A DNA stretch of 6,735 bases from Natrialbaceae archaeon (GTDB lineage: Archaea > Halobacteriota > Halobacteria > Halobacteriales > Natrialbaceae), in NCBI GenBank assembly GCA_003552325.1, contig PUKM01000030.1, forward strand, positions 1 through 6,735. Reading direction: 5' to 3'. The notes beneath the pieces were generated by a model. It saw nothing but the letters and a program-made list of their open reading frames with translations, made no database searches and was not told the DNA's origin. Position 1 is the first letter of the stretch. Each line of letters opens with the position of its first letter. Shown here piece by piece: positions 1 to 6,258 of this stretch. The translations under genes and the position numbers were made by a program.

Positions 1-160
1 CCGACCGGTCATCCGAGATCGCCTCACGGCCGGACTGCGCCCACCAGTAGGCAGGCTCGCCGTCAAGGATCGTCTCGACGTCCGTGCCGCCGCCGTACGG
101 GTCGGAGCCGTTCTCCGACTCCCGCTCCGTCGTCACACGCATGCGAAGCGCGTGCCTCAC
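1..160 (-). CDS. Probable head-closure (head-to-tail stopper) protein, 5' part only
   Basis: This gene runs off the left edge; 53 codons are visible. I start it at the GTG at 160-158, which shares bases with the TGA of the upstream adaptor gene (GTGA overlap) and has AAGGA six bases before it. An in-frame ATG at 142-140 is the alternative, but it has a poorer ribosome site. The N-terminus is charged (R-rich, then ERESENGSDPYGGG), followed by DGEPAYWWAQSGREAISDDRS near residues 33-53. Position directly after the Gp19-type adaptor, plus this N-terminal style in which the protein goes on to a small beta-barrel, is what one sees for head-closure/stopper proteins that cap the filled head before tail joining. 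The assignment rests mainly on gene order, because the diagnostic part of the protein lies outside the window. It could instead be a minor tail-joining protein. Confidence 0.55.
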   Translation of the reverse strand, partial: MRHALRMRVTTERESENGSDPYGGGTDVETILDGEPAYWWAQSGREAISDDRS

Positions 161-552
161 AGCTGGTCCTTGAACCAGAACTCGTCCTTGAAGCGGCCCG
201 TCTCTGGCAGCAGATAGCCCTCCATCTGCACCGTGCCGACGCCGGCCTTGCCGACCGCCCGACGGATCGTCTTCGCCTCATCCGACGTCGCGAAGATCCC
301 TTCGGTCTTCGCGCCCGAGTACCGGTAGTTGCCGACCTGCTCGGACTCGTGACCCAACGGGTTCACCAGAGCCCGATGCACCATCGACGCGACCGCCGGC
401 TTCACCGCCGCAGGCGGATCCTCGAGGTCGTCGTCGGCGATCTGCCGTGCCAGCGCTGACGCGTCCTGCAGCAGCGCGTCAGCGTGCTGCGGGTCGACGT
501 CGTAGCCGAGCCGCGCCTCAAGCTCGTCGACCGACAGCAGAAGGTCAGGCAC
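157..552 (-). CDS. Head-to-tail adaptor (Gp19/Gp15/Gp42-like)
   Basis: The 131-residue product resembles the Gp19/Gp15/Gp42 family of connector proteins, which bind as a ring under the portal and hold the DNA in the filled head. The visible hallmarks are an N-terminal helix (LLSVDELEARLGYDVD), a D-P-rich turn, the helix VKPAVASMVHRALVNPLG at about 50-66, and the stretch SEQVGNYRYSG at about 70-80, which is the most conserved part of this family in actinobacterial phages. The start is GTG at 552-550, supported by a perfect AAGGAG seven bases upstream. It overlaps the end of the preceding 80-residue gene by eight bases, and its TGA overlaps the next start, so the three genes are probably translationally coupled. 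The C-terminus is aromatic and charged (KDEFWFKDQL). I am fairly sure of the family and less sure of the exact structural role. Confidence 0.78.
   Translation of the reverse strand: MPDLLLSVDELEARLGYDVDPQHADALLQDASALARQIADDDLEDPPAAVKPAVASMVHRALVNPLGHESEQVGNYRYSGAKTEGIFATSDEAKTIRRAVGKAGVGTVQMEGYLLPETGRFKDEFWFKDQL
161..171 (-). promoter_or_regulatory. Ribosome site of the stopper gene
   Basis: AAGGA at 171-167 on the coding strand, six bases before the GTG at 160-158, located within the last codons of the adaptor gene. It favours the GTG over the ATG at 142-140. Confidence 0.6.
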
Positions 553-787
553 CGAACCGCTCCTTCAGCTCGGCCTTGGTCAGCGCCTCGGCCTCGCTGC
601 GGCCCATGCCCTCCGACACGGCAAAGTCGACCCAGCCGGCCTTCAACGCCGTCTCGTCAGGCCGCGTCGCAGCGCCCGCGTCCGACTGCTCGGGCGAGCG
701 GATCTGCCAGCCCGCAGCCTTGTACGCCTTCTCGCTGTGGTCGGGGACGACGCGGCGTCGCCCGGCCGAGTGGTAGAGCACAGGCAT
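545..787 (-). CDS. Small phage head-module protein with HeH/SAP-like C-terminus
   Basis: The product has 80 residues and I cannot give it a firm function. I start it at the ATG at 787-785, which overlaps the stop of the ParB-like gene as TAATG and has AGGAG seven bases upstream. The frame stays open further upstream, but there it is Arg/Pro-rich shadow sequence. Residues 3-28 are a short basic segment (VLYHSAGRRRVVPD, then YKAAGWQI) that could form a beta hairpin. A linker rich in Asp, Ala and Pro follows. Residues 46-79 look like two helices ending in LTKAELKERFG, a pattern seen in helix-extended-helix (HeH/SAP/Rho-N type) motifs. Small proteins of this plan often sit just after the capsid gene in actinobacterial phages. 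It may bind DNA or decorate the head, which is inference from position and motif only. Confidence 0.7.
   Translation of the reverse strand: MPVLYHSAGRRRVVPDHSEKAYKAAGWQIRSPEQSDAGAATRPDETALKAGWVDFAVSEGMGRSEAEALTKAELKERFGA
560..565 (-). promoter_or_regulatory. Ribosome binding site of the adaptor gene
   Basis: AAGGAG on the coding strand, seven bases before the GTG at 552-550. It lies inside the 3' end of the preceding gene and decides in favour of the GTG start. Confidence 0.75.
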
Positions 788-1044
788 TACGGGTCTCCTC
801 TCACCCACATGAGCGCCGGCTCGCCGTACTTGACGACGGCGTGTAGCCGGTGGTTGCCGTTCGACAGTCGGTTCGGTGACACGCTGATCGGCTGCCGGTA
901 GTGGCGGTCCGGGTCCCAGTCGCCGTTGCGCATCCGGCGGGCGAACTCGTCGACCCTCGAACGCACGAGCCGGGACTGGCGGCTGCGGGCGAGCCACGCC
1001 CGAGCGTCGTCAGGCGTGACCCGCCGCAGCACCGGCCCGTCCAC
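787..1044 (-). CDS. ParB/sulfiredoxin-fold-like mini-protein in the head module
   Basis: The product has 85 residues. It opens with VTPDDARAWL (9-18), then a basic helix with DEFARRMRNGDW at 32-43, a strand with QPISVSP at 51-57, and LSNGNHRLHAVVKYGEP at 60-76. This order (helix, G-x-W, P-I-x-V strand, G-x-H-R-L-x-A) matches the core of ParB-like nuclease/CTPase-superfamily domains, in which the G-x-R/H-R box contacts phosphate. No helix-turn-helix or second domain is present, so this is only the minimal core. Its GTG start overlaps the capsid stop as TAGTG and I see no Shine-Dalgarno site before it, so translation probably restarts from ribosomes finishing the capsid gene. Its stop overlaps the next start as TAATG. 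The function is unknown: DNA or nucleotide binding in the head, or a retained accessory gene, are both possible. The fold call is moderate confidence. Confidence 0.62.
   Translation of the reverse strand: MDGPVLRRVTPDDARAWLARSRQSRLVRSRVDEFARRMRNGDWDPDRHYRQPISVSPNRLSNGNHRLHAVVKYGEPALMWVRGDP
795..799 (-). promoter_or_regulatory. Ribosome binding site of the 80-residue protein
   Basis: AGGAG on the coding strand, seven bases before the ATG at 787-785. It supports that internal ATG over longer in-frame starts further upstream. Confidence 0.7.
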
Positions 1045-1925
1045 TAGGCAGCGGTGTCGAGCTTGTAGAACCGCTTGACGTCCGGCGCCGTGTCGTCACT
1101 GTCAACCACGGCAGCCGACCCGGCGAACGTCGACACCACGCTGGTGTCCGACAGGATGTCCGGGCTGTACTGGAAGATGTGACGCACCCCGAGGCCCTGG
1201 CTGGTCGCCGTGCTCGAGTCGGTCGCGCCGCGAGGCTCGACCGGCGTGCGGTTCGCCATCGCGAAGCCGGACCGGTGATAGGCCACGGCGGTGCCGGAGT
1301 CGAGGCCGTTGGACTCGACGACGGTGAACCCGGCGATGTTGCCGACCACCGCGTTGCGCAGCGCACCGTCGGTGTCGGGAACCTCACGGTTCACCAGCAC
1401 CTTGAGGATGCGGCTGGCGATCTCCGGCGAGACGGCGAGGTACCGGTCACCCGGCGGCACGTTGTTGTTCCCGAGGAACTCGCGCGCCCCGTAGATCTTG
1501 TCGAGCGTGTCGTCGGTGTCCTCCGACGAGGCGAACGACGCGTCCGCAGACTGGTCGTTCATGACGGTGGTGAGGGTGTCCTCGGCGCCAGTGGCCACCG
1601 CGGCGACCTGCACGCGGGTCACCTGACGTGCGAACGACTCGATGTCGAGCGACAGCTCCTCGTCACTGATCCGCTTGCCGTGGTACAGGTGCGACAGCGT
1701 CACGTTGACGGGGATCTCGTCGATGTCGTCGTAGGTGATTGAGTCACCGGGCGACGACTGGGTACGGGCGGTGCCGGGCTGCGGCACGCGGACAGTGATC
1801 GTGTCCCCGTTGTGGCCGGCGAACTCGCCGCCAGGGATCATCGACACGGTGCGAGGCAGCACCAGCTCACGAACGAGCAGTTCGATCGCGACACTGGAGA
1901 TGCCCTGTGCGGTCAGGAATGCCAT
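1044..1925 (-). CDS. Major capsid protein, P22 coat-like (HK97 fold)
   Basis: The 293-residue product is the shell-forming protein. An N-terminal helical arm (residues 1-25) is followed by GDTITVRVP at 40-48, DDIDEIPVNVTLSHLYHG at 66-83 and RISDEEL at 85-91, then a helix that would form the spine (QVTRVQVAAVATGAEDTL). Later come DRYLAVSP and VVGNIAGFTVVESN, as in P-domain and A-domain strands. This series is typical of actinobacterial members of the P22 coat protein family. At 293 residues it is well below the roughly 430 of P22 gp5, and no insertion like the P22 telokin-type I-domain is apparent. The start is ATG at 1925-1923 with GGAGGA seven bases upstream, in keeping with a highly expressed gene. 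It follows the scaffold gene after 19 bases and overlaps the next gene by one base. Confidence 0.88.
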   Translation of the reverse strand: MAFLTAQGISSVAIELLVRELVLPRTVSMIPGGEFAGHNGDTITVRVPQPGTARTQSSPGDSITYDDIDEIPVNVTLSHLYHGKRISDEELSLDIESFARQVTRVQVAAVATGAEDTLTTVMNDQSADASFASSEDTDDTLDKIYGAREFLGNNNVPPGDRYLAVSPEIASRILKVLVNREVPDTDGALRNAVVGNIAGFTVVESNGLDSGTAVAYHRSGFAMANRTPVEPRGATDSSTATSQGLGVRHIFQYSPDILSDTSVVSTFAGSAAVVDSDDTAPDVKRFYKLDTAA

Positions 1926-1932
1926 CGGCTAG

Positions 1933-1938
1933 TCCTCC
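1933..1938 (-). promoter_or_regulatory. Strong ribosome binding site of the major capsid gene
   Basis: GGAGGA on the coding strand, seven bases before the ATG at 1925-1923. It fills most of the 19-base gap between the scaffold and coat genes. Confidence 0.78.
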
Positions 1939-1944
1939 ATCAGA

Positions 1945-2475
1945 TCAGAGACCGCCACGCATCACGCTGTCGGCGATCTTCTTCGGGTCAGGCTGTGGTC
2001 CGCTGTCCGACGCGCCGGGCCGCAACCGCTCACGAGGAGTGCGCTGCGGGCTTTCCGACTGCTGCGTCTCGCCAAGCAGCTCGAGGATCTCGTCGGCCTG
2101 CGACTCGAGTTCCTCCTGCGTTTCGCCGGTGAGGAACTTCATCGCCTTCTTCGGCACGCCCTTCTCGGTGGCAACCTCGAAGCGAAGCGCCTTCGCTTCG
2201 GCCTGCTGGGCGCGCTTCTCTGCCTCGGATGCCTTGTCGGCGAGCTTCTGTTGCTCCGACTTGTTGGCTTCCTCGAGCTCGTCGAGACGCTTGGCCTTGT
2301 CCGCGTTCGCCTTGGCCTGCTGCTCGTGCTTGCGGGCCAGCGCCTTCCACTTCTCGAACTCGGCCTTGTAGTCAGGCTCGCCAGCGTCCTCGGCGCCCGT
2401 GTCGGGCTGCGTCGGCTGCTCGGCCTGCTCCGCCTGCTCGGTCTGCTCGACGTCGTCTTGCCGTTCATCGGACAT
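1945..2475 (-). CDS. Capsid scaffolding protein
   Basis: The 176-residue, highly charged product looks like a scaffolding protein, the internal template that guides coat protein into a procapsid and then leaves. Residues 8-33 are acidic and disordered, with a repeated E-Q-A unit. Residues 36-105 are a long Lys/Glu/Ala/Gln heptad-like coiled coil. Residues 106-134 hold GVPKKAMKFLTGETQEELES, the conserved segment of many actinophage scaffolds. The tail contains PDPKKIADSVMRGGL, a short helix suited to contacting coat protein. The start is ATG at 2475-2473 with GGGAGG seven bases upstream; a GTG at 2502-2500 would add nine residues but has no ribosome site. It lies directly before the capsid gene, as expected. 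No protease motif is visible. Confidence 0.85.
   Translation of the reverse strand: MSDERQDDVEQTEQAEQAEQPTQPDTGAEDAGEPDYKAEFEKWKALARKHEQQAKANADKAKRLDELEEANKSEQQKLADKASEAEKRAQQAEAKALRFEVATEKGVPKKAMKFLTGETQEELESQADEILELLGETQQSESPQRTPRERLRPGASDSGPQPDPKKIADSVMRGGL
2416..2451 (-). repeat. Four tandem 9-base units coding an E-Q-A/T repeat
   Basis: Four adjacent copies of a 9-base unit (CTGCTCNNN on the plus strand) code for Glu-Gln plus a variable residue in the disordered N-terminus of the scaffold. Only the last three bases vary, with one further change in the second copy. It is probably a replication-slippage tract with a variable copy number. Confidence 0.7.
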
Positions 2476-2482
2476 GCGGTTG

Positions 2483-2488
2483 CCTCCC
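2483..2488 (-). promoter_or_regulatory. Ribosome binding site of the scaffold gene, overlapping a palindrome
   Basis: GGGAGG on the coding strand, seven bases before the ATG at 2475-2473. Its first four bases (GGGA) lie in the 3' arm of the small hairpin at 2485-2497, so the site could be partly masked in the mRNA. Confidence 0.75.
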
Positions 2489-2520
2489 GTGTCGGGATCC
2501 ACGACCGCCCCATGTCGGGA
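2485..2520 (-). repeat. Pair of direct-repeated 13-base palindromes before the scaffold gene
   Basis: Two copies at 2485-2497 and 2508-2520 match at 11 of 13 bases and lie 23 bases apart, about two helical turns. On the coding strand the first reads TCCCG-ACA-CGGGA, a perfect five-base stem with a three-base loop. The second reads TCCCG-ACA-TGGGG and pairs with G-U wobbles. A further exact copy of the 11-base core lies inside the scaffold gene at 2396-2406. They could be RNA hairpins governing scaffold translation or a protein-binding site on DNA; the sequence does not decide. Confidence 0.5.
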
Positions 2521-2529
2521 CGGAAACCT

Positions 2530-3273
2530 CTAAGAGCCCTCCTCGAGGGCGCGTTCGCGCTGCTCGGCGAGCGCGCGACGATAGGCACGCTCGGGGTGCC
2601 GCTTGCCCTTCGCGTACTTGTCGTAGAGCTCCTTGAGCTCTTGCTGGCTCGGCGACAAGTACCGCTCGCGCGAGAAGATCGGTTCGGCTTCACACTGGCA
2701 GTGGTCGTGCGCTTCGAACGCGACCGTCGCGCGGCTGTAGACACCACCACGCGCGGAGAGCATCGCGCAGAACGCGCACGGCTCCGGTCCGACGACGCGC
2801 TGCCAACCCTTGTTGAACGGGTCCTCGTCTTCCATGCGCGTGATCGTCTCGCGTCCGCCCTCGCGAACCAGGCGTTCCGACGCGCCGGTGGTCGCTTGCA
2901 ACGCCATCTTCGACGCCTCGTCGGCTGACCGGCCCGCCTTGATCGCCTTGAGCGGTAAGATGCGCGCGCGATAACCGACGGATTGCTCGACGCGGCTGCC
3001 GTCGAGGTCGAAGTAGGGCTTGACGTTGATGGAGCCTGGCCCGGCGACTTCGCGGAACGCTTTGTAGTAGGCGGCGCCTTCCTGGGCGGACTCGCGCTTG
3101 TAGTCAGCCAGCATATCCTTGAGTGCCGCTACGACGCGCGCTTCTGAAGCCAAGATCTCGTTGATGTCGTACTCGGTGCGCCAAACCCTGATGATGTCGC
3201 GCTTGAGCCGAGCGCCGATCGCAAGCTGCTTCTTCCGATGGTCCTCGGTGAGCTTGCGGCCTTCGGCGCTCAT
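2530..3273 (-). CDS. MuF-like / VG15-type minor head protein
   Basis: The 247-residue product follows the portal gene and precedes the scaffold, the usual place of MuF-like minor capsid proteins, a few copies of which sit inside the head near the portal. Residues 1-150 are mainly helical and charged (RLKRDIIRVWRTEYDINEIL, ADYKRESAQEGAAYYKAFRE). The most distinctive part is C166-x2-C169, followed by MLSARGGVYS at 171-180 and then H189-D-H191-C192-Q-C194. This arrangement is conserved in actinobacterial phage MuF/VG15 proteins and looks like a metal-binding knuckle. The C-terminal 40 residues are basic and helical. The start is ATG at 3273-3271, overlapping the portal stop as ATGA. There is no strong ribosome site, so it is probably coupled to portal translation. 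I see no catalytic toxin domain fused to it. Confidence 0.8.
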   Translation of the reverse strand: MSAEGRKLTEDHRKKQLAIGARLKRDIIRVWRTEYDINEILASEARVVAALKDMLADYKRESAQEGAAYYKAFREVAGPGSINVKPYFDLDGSRVEQSVGYRARILPLKAIKAGRSADEASKMALQATTGASERLVREGGRETITRMEDEDPFNKGWQRVVGPEPCAFCAMLSARGGVYSRATVAFEAHDHCQCEAEPIFSRERYLSPSQQELKELYDKYAKGKRHPERAYRRALAEQRERALEEGS

Positions 3274-4574
3274 TCGAAGTTGCTCGCCTGCCGCTGGAAC
3301 TCCTGCTCCATCTGCGCGATCGGGTCCATCTGCTCGGAGATCTCAACCCACGACTCGACCTCTTGCTGCGACGCGCCGAGCGCCTCCGCGAACCGGTCCC
3401 ACATCGCGCGTGCCGGGATGCCAAGCGACTCGACGGCCTTGCCGAGCGCGTCCGCGGTCTGCGACAGCGAACGGCCCTCCATGTCGCGCCAGCGCACCCA
3501 CGCCTGCGGCGACACGGCCAACCCAGACATCGCGCCGGCAAGCTGCATCACCTGCTCGTGCGACTCGCCCATCATCGTCTGATGCTCGGCGATCTTGCGG
3601 TTGTGGCTGTCGCGGGCAGCGACCAGCGCCTCCGCCGACAGGTTCGCCATCTGCCCGAGCATCTCGTGGACCGGCGTCTGCGACAGCGCCGCCATGTGCC
3701 GCAGCGACGCCTCACGCGACTCGATGTAGCCCGACAGGTCGGTCTGCTCGAACTCGCCGATCTTGACGTCGTCGGGGTCGTCCTCGAACGTCCACAGCCG
3801 CTGCGCCGACGCGCGCAACGCCTGCTCCTCCGACTCGGCAAGCCACCCGATGATGTACCGCTGACGGTGCGCCCCGTAGTGCTGCGCCACCAGCAGACTG
3901 AACGTTGTGAGGTTGATTTGGTCCTGCAGCGGGATGTGCGGCTCGACCTGGCCGAGCACCTCACCGTCGATCTCGCCCTGGTCGCGGAACCGGACGACCG
4001 GCACCACGCCGACGCCGTGCTCCTGCGTGTTGACGACCTCGAGGTTGCCGAAGTCGTTGCGGCGCAGCCAGTAGACCGCCGTCGCGTCAAACAGCCGATA
4101 GAGGCCGTCGTCGCGTTCCTCGATCGCCCACTGCGGCCAGTCCTCGTCGGCGTCGTAGACGCACGTCATCTTCCGCGGAGACCGCGCGCGGATCACCGGC
4201 AGCGGATCGCCCGGCAGCACCACCGCGTAGCCGGCCCCGTAGGCGAGCGTCGACCGGTGCAACTCGACCTGCCGCGCGTCCATCCGGTTCGCCTGCCACA
4301 CGTCCCACACCGGCTCGTTGCCGTCAGCGCCCGGCTCGCGCAGCCCATCCACGTACATGGACTGGGCGGCAGCGTCAACGATGAACTTCAGCACGTTCAC
4401 ACGGCTGATCTCCGCCATCCGACGCACCTCGAGCGGCACGCCCGTCGGCAGCCAGTAGAACTGCTGATGGCCGCGCCAATAACGGTGGATCCGCTCGATG
4501 CGGCGCTGCTCACCGTTGCGGTAGTCAAGGAGGCTCGACGCCTGGTCGATCGCCTGACGATCGGATAGTGGCAC
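3270..4574 (-). CDS. Portal protein, SPP1 gp6-like
   Basis: The 434-residue product matches the SPP1 gp6-type portal family: a dodecameric ring at one head vertex through which DNA enters and leaves. Typical features are the N-terminal YWRGHQQ at 32-38; VNVLKFIVDAAAQSMYVDGL at 59-78; the HRSTLAYGAGYAVV segment at 106-119; PLQDQINLT at 215-223, a hallmark of this family; and TPVHEMLGQMANLSAEAL at 300-317. Both the stem/clip region and the C-terminal crown helices are present, so the gene looks intact. Length is within the usual range for actinophage portals. The start is GTG at 4574-4572, six bases after AGGGGG, which overlaps the terminase stop. It ends in an ATGA overlap with the MuF-like gene. 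Confidence 0.92.
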   Translation of the reverse strand: MPLSDRQAIDQASSLLDYRNGEQRRIERIHRYWRGHQQFYWLPTGVPLEVRRMAEISRVNVLKFIVDAAAQSMYVDGLREPGADGNEPVWDVWQANRMDARQVELHRSTLAYGAGYAVVLPGDPLPVIRARSPRKMTCVYDADEDWPQWAIEERDDGLYRLFDATAVYWLRRNDFGNLEVVNTQEHGVGVVPVVRFRDQGEIDGEVLGQVEPHIPLQDQINLTTFSLLVAQHYGAHRQRYIIGWLAESEEQALRASAQRLWTFEDDPDDVKIGEFEQTDLSGYIESREASLRHMAALSQTPVHEMLGQMANLSAEALVAARDSHNRKIAEHQTMMGESHEQVMQLAGAMSGLAVSPQAWVRWRDMEGRSLSQTADALGKAVESLGIPARAMWDRFAEALGASQQEVESWVEISEQMDPIAQMEQEFQRQASNFE

Positions 4575-4580
4575 CGTCCA

Positions 4581-4586
4581 CCCCCT
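4581..4586 (-). promoter_or_regulatory. Ribosome binding site of the portal gene
   Basis: AGGGGG on the coding strand, six bases before the GTG at 4574-4572 and overlapping the TAG of the large terminase gene. It supports the GTG start. Confidence 0.6.
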
Positions 4587-6258
4587 ACGACGCGAACATC
4601 GCGCGTCCGGTCTTCTGCTTCTTGCGCTTGCCGCTTGCCAGGTACATGCGGCGAAGCATCCGCGCGCCGATCACGCACACCGCAGCGTCGATCTTGCGTG
4701 GCGAGTCGTGCGACTCCTTGCCGATCGACTTCGCGTCGCGGTACGGGCGCCGTCGCGCGTTCGCGACGTGCCGCGCAACCCGCGAGTCACCGTCGTGGGT
4801 GAACTGGCCCTCGAGGATGTCGGCGTGGCACGCCTCTGCGGCCTTCGCGAAGTCATACCGGTACGACCTCATGTCCCACGCGATCGACTCTGGCGGCCGA
4901 GCCTTAGGCGCCGACCACATGCGCAGCTGGTCGCCGTGCTGCTGCGGCCAATGCGTCTTCGTGAAGCTCTCCCACTCCTGCACGTCCGCGAAGAACGCGG
5001 CGACGTAGTAGCGGTGGAACGCTTGCGCCACCGTCGCGTCAACGTCGGCAGCGTCAACCGTGTCGTCTGGGTCGTTCGGGTCGGGCTCCCACACGCCAAG
5101 CGCGAAGACGTGCCCGTCGTCGACGCGGCAACCAATCAGCGCGGTCGCGTCACGCGACTTCGAGCCGTCAAAGAACATGACGATCTCGTCGCCGTCAGCG
5201 ACCACCACCGACGCGTCCGCGAGACGGTTCCACTCCTCCGGCGCCAACCACGAGTCCTCCGCCGCGGTCGGCCAGTTTAAGTACTTGCGCTTGCTGTCGT
5301 CCACCCGCGCGCGCGGCGACCAGATGCGCTGCATCAACGGCCACACGTCAACGTCCGCTGACTCATCCGGCTCGCCCTGGAAGTGCGGCCGCTTCCAGTC
5401 GCAGTCGTCGTAGACCCACTCGAGCGCCGAGCGCAGCGACTCCGGGTCGCTCAAATCCGTGTCAGCCGGCGCCATCCGCGCGTCATACAGGATGCGCGTC
5501 TCCGAACGGACCCGCCCCTCCTCCTGGGCGAGCCACGCCTGGTACGTGTCCTCGGCGACCGAGTCGCGGCCCGGCACCCACGCGTTCGACGTCTCCAACA
5601 TCCGCGACCCGGACTTGGCCAAGTTGTCCTGCAATGTGGCAGCCAAGTCATCGCCGCCGTTGTTCGGGCCCCAGTACTCCGTCTCGTCAGCGATCACGAA
5701 CGAACCCTCGGCGCCCTCCGCAGCCGTCGCCGAGCTCGTGATGATCTCCAACGTGCCCTCGGGCAACTTGTAAAACTTCGTCTTGCCTGGGTCGAGCTGG
5801 TGCTCGCGGACGACCTCCGACCCTCGCGGCGCGAACGCGCGCACCATCCGCATCGTGTTCGCCGTCTGCGTCTCCGCCGTCGCGGCGATCTGCACCAGCG
5901 GCATGTCGACCGGCCGGCCACGCACCCCGCCCGGCGCGTCCGGGTCGAAGTCGTCAAGGCGCACGGGCGCGCAGAACTCGATGAGCGCTAGCACCGCCGC
6001 GAACGGAGACTTACCCGACCCCTTCGCCAGCCGGCGCACTCCATGATCGAACAGCCAGCGGCCGTCCTCGTCGAGCGCATACCACCACAGCAGAAAGCGA
6101 GCCTGACCGCGCGTGAACCGGAACGGCTTGCCGGCCCGCGGACCGTTCGGCTGGATCAACCACCGCTGCGCCCACTGACCCGCCAGATAACCAAGCGTCA
6201 AGTCGGGGACGCCCGCCGGCAGCGTCTCCGGCTTATCCGACGCGAGAACGGAAGTCAT
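4585..6258 (-). CDS. Terminase large subunit (ATPase and nuclease)
   Basis: The 557-residue product is the motor that cuts concatemeric DNA and drives it through the portal using ATP. Counting from the ATG at 6258-6256, the ATPase domain shows an adenine-binding FTRGQ near 48-52, Walker A RLAKGSGKS at 76-84, Walker B FVIADE at 187-192 with the catalytic Glu, and a coupling motif LETSNAW at 221-227. The RNase H-like nuclease domain has the three expected acidic residues: D364 (FFDGS), D425 (FFADV) and D524 (RKIDAAV). A basic tail (GKRKKQK) could bind DNA. All catalytic positions are present, so it should be active. The gene overlaps the small subunit by 26 bases; an adjacent TTG at 6261 is the only alternative start close by. 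No clear ribosome site is seen, which suggests coupling to terS. Confidence 0.95.
   Translation of the reverse strand: MTSVLASDKPETLPAGVPDLTLGYLAGQWAQRWLIQPNGPRAGKPFRFTRGQARFLLWWYALDEDGRWLFDHGVRRLAKGSGKSPFAAVLALIEFCAPVRLDDFDPDAPGGVRGRPVDMPLVQIAATAETQTANTMRMVRAFAPRGSEVVREHQLDPGKTKFYKLPEGTLEIITSSATAAEGAEGSFVIADETEYWGPNNGGDDLAATLQDNLAKSGSRMLETSNAWVPGRDSVAEDTYQAWLAQEEGRVRSETRILYDARMAPADTDLSDPESLRSALEWVYDDCDWKRPHFQGEPDESADVDVWPLMQRIWSPRARVDDSKRKYLNWPTAAEDSWLAPEEWNRLADASVVVADGDEIVMFFDGSKSRDATALIGCRVDDGHVFALGVWEPDPNDPDDTVDAADVDATVAQAFHRYYVAAFFADVQEWESFTKTHWPQQHGDQLRMWSAPKARPPESIAWDMRSYRYDFAKAAEACHADILEGQFTHDGDSRVARHVANARRRPYRDAKSIGKESHDSPRKIDAAVCVIGARMLRRMYLASGKRKKQKTGRAMFAS

Noticed and set aside
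613..621. CCGACACGG on the plus strand as part of the motif set
   Set aside because: It lies mid-gene in the opposite orientation with no stem beyond the core, so I count it as a probable chance match.
788..997. Longer N-terminus for the 80-residue protein
   Set aside because: The extension is Arg/Pro-rich shadow of the ParB-like gene; the ATG at 787 has a good ribosome site and a TAATG junction.
1179..1742. A 187-codon plus-strand open frame opposite the capsid gene
   Set aside because: Low-complexity Arg/Val/Gly product, entirely within the coat gene, with no sign of an independent gene.
3363..4568. A 401-codon open frame on the plus strand opposite the portal gene
   Set aside because: Its product is Arg/Leu/Val/His-rich low-complexity sequence without recognisable motifs. 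It mirrors the well-supported portal gene, and GC-rich third positions commonly leave the antisense frame open.
5383..5991. A 202-codon plus-strand open frame inside the large terminase gene
   Set aside because: Arg/Val-rich composition and no motif. The opposite strand carries intact terminase ATPase motifs through the same bases.
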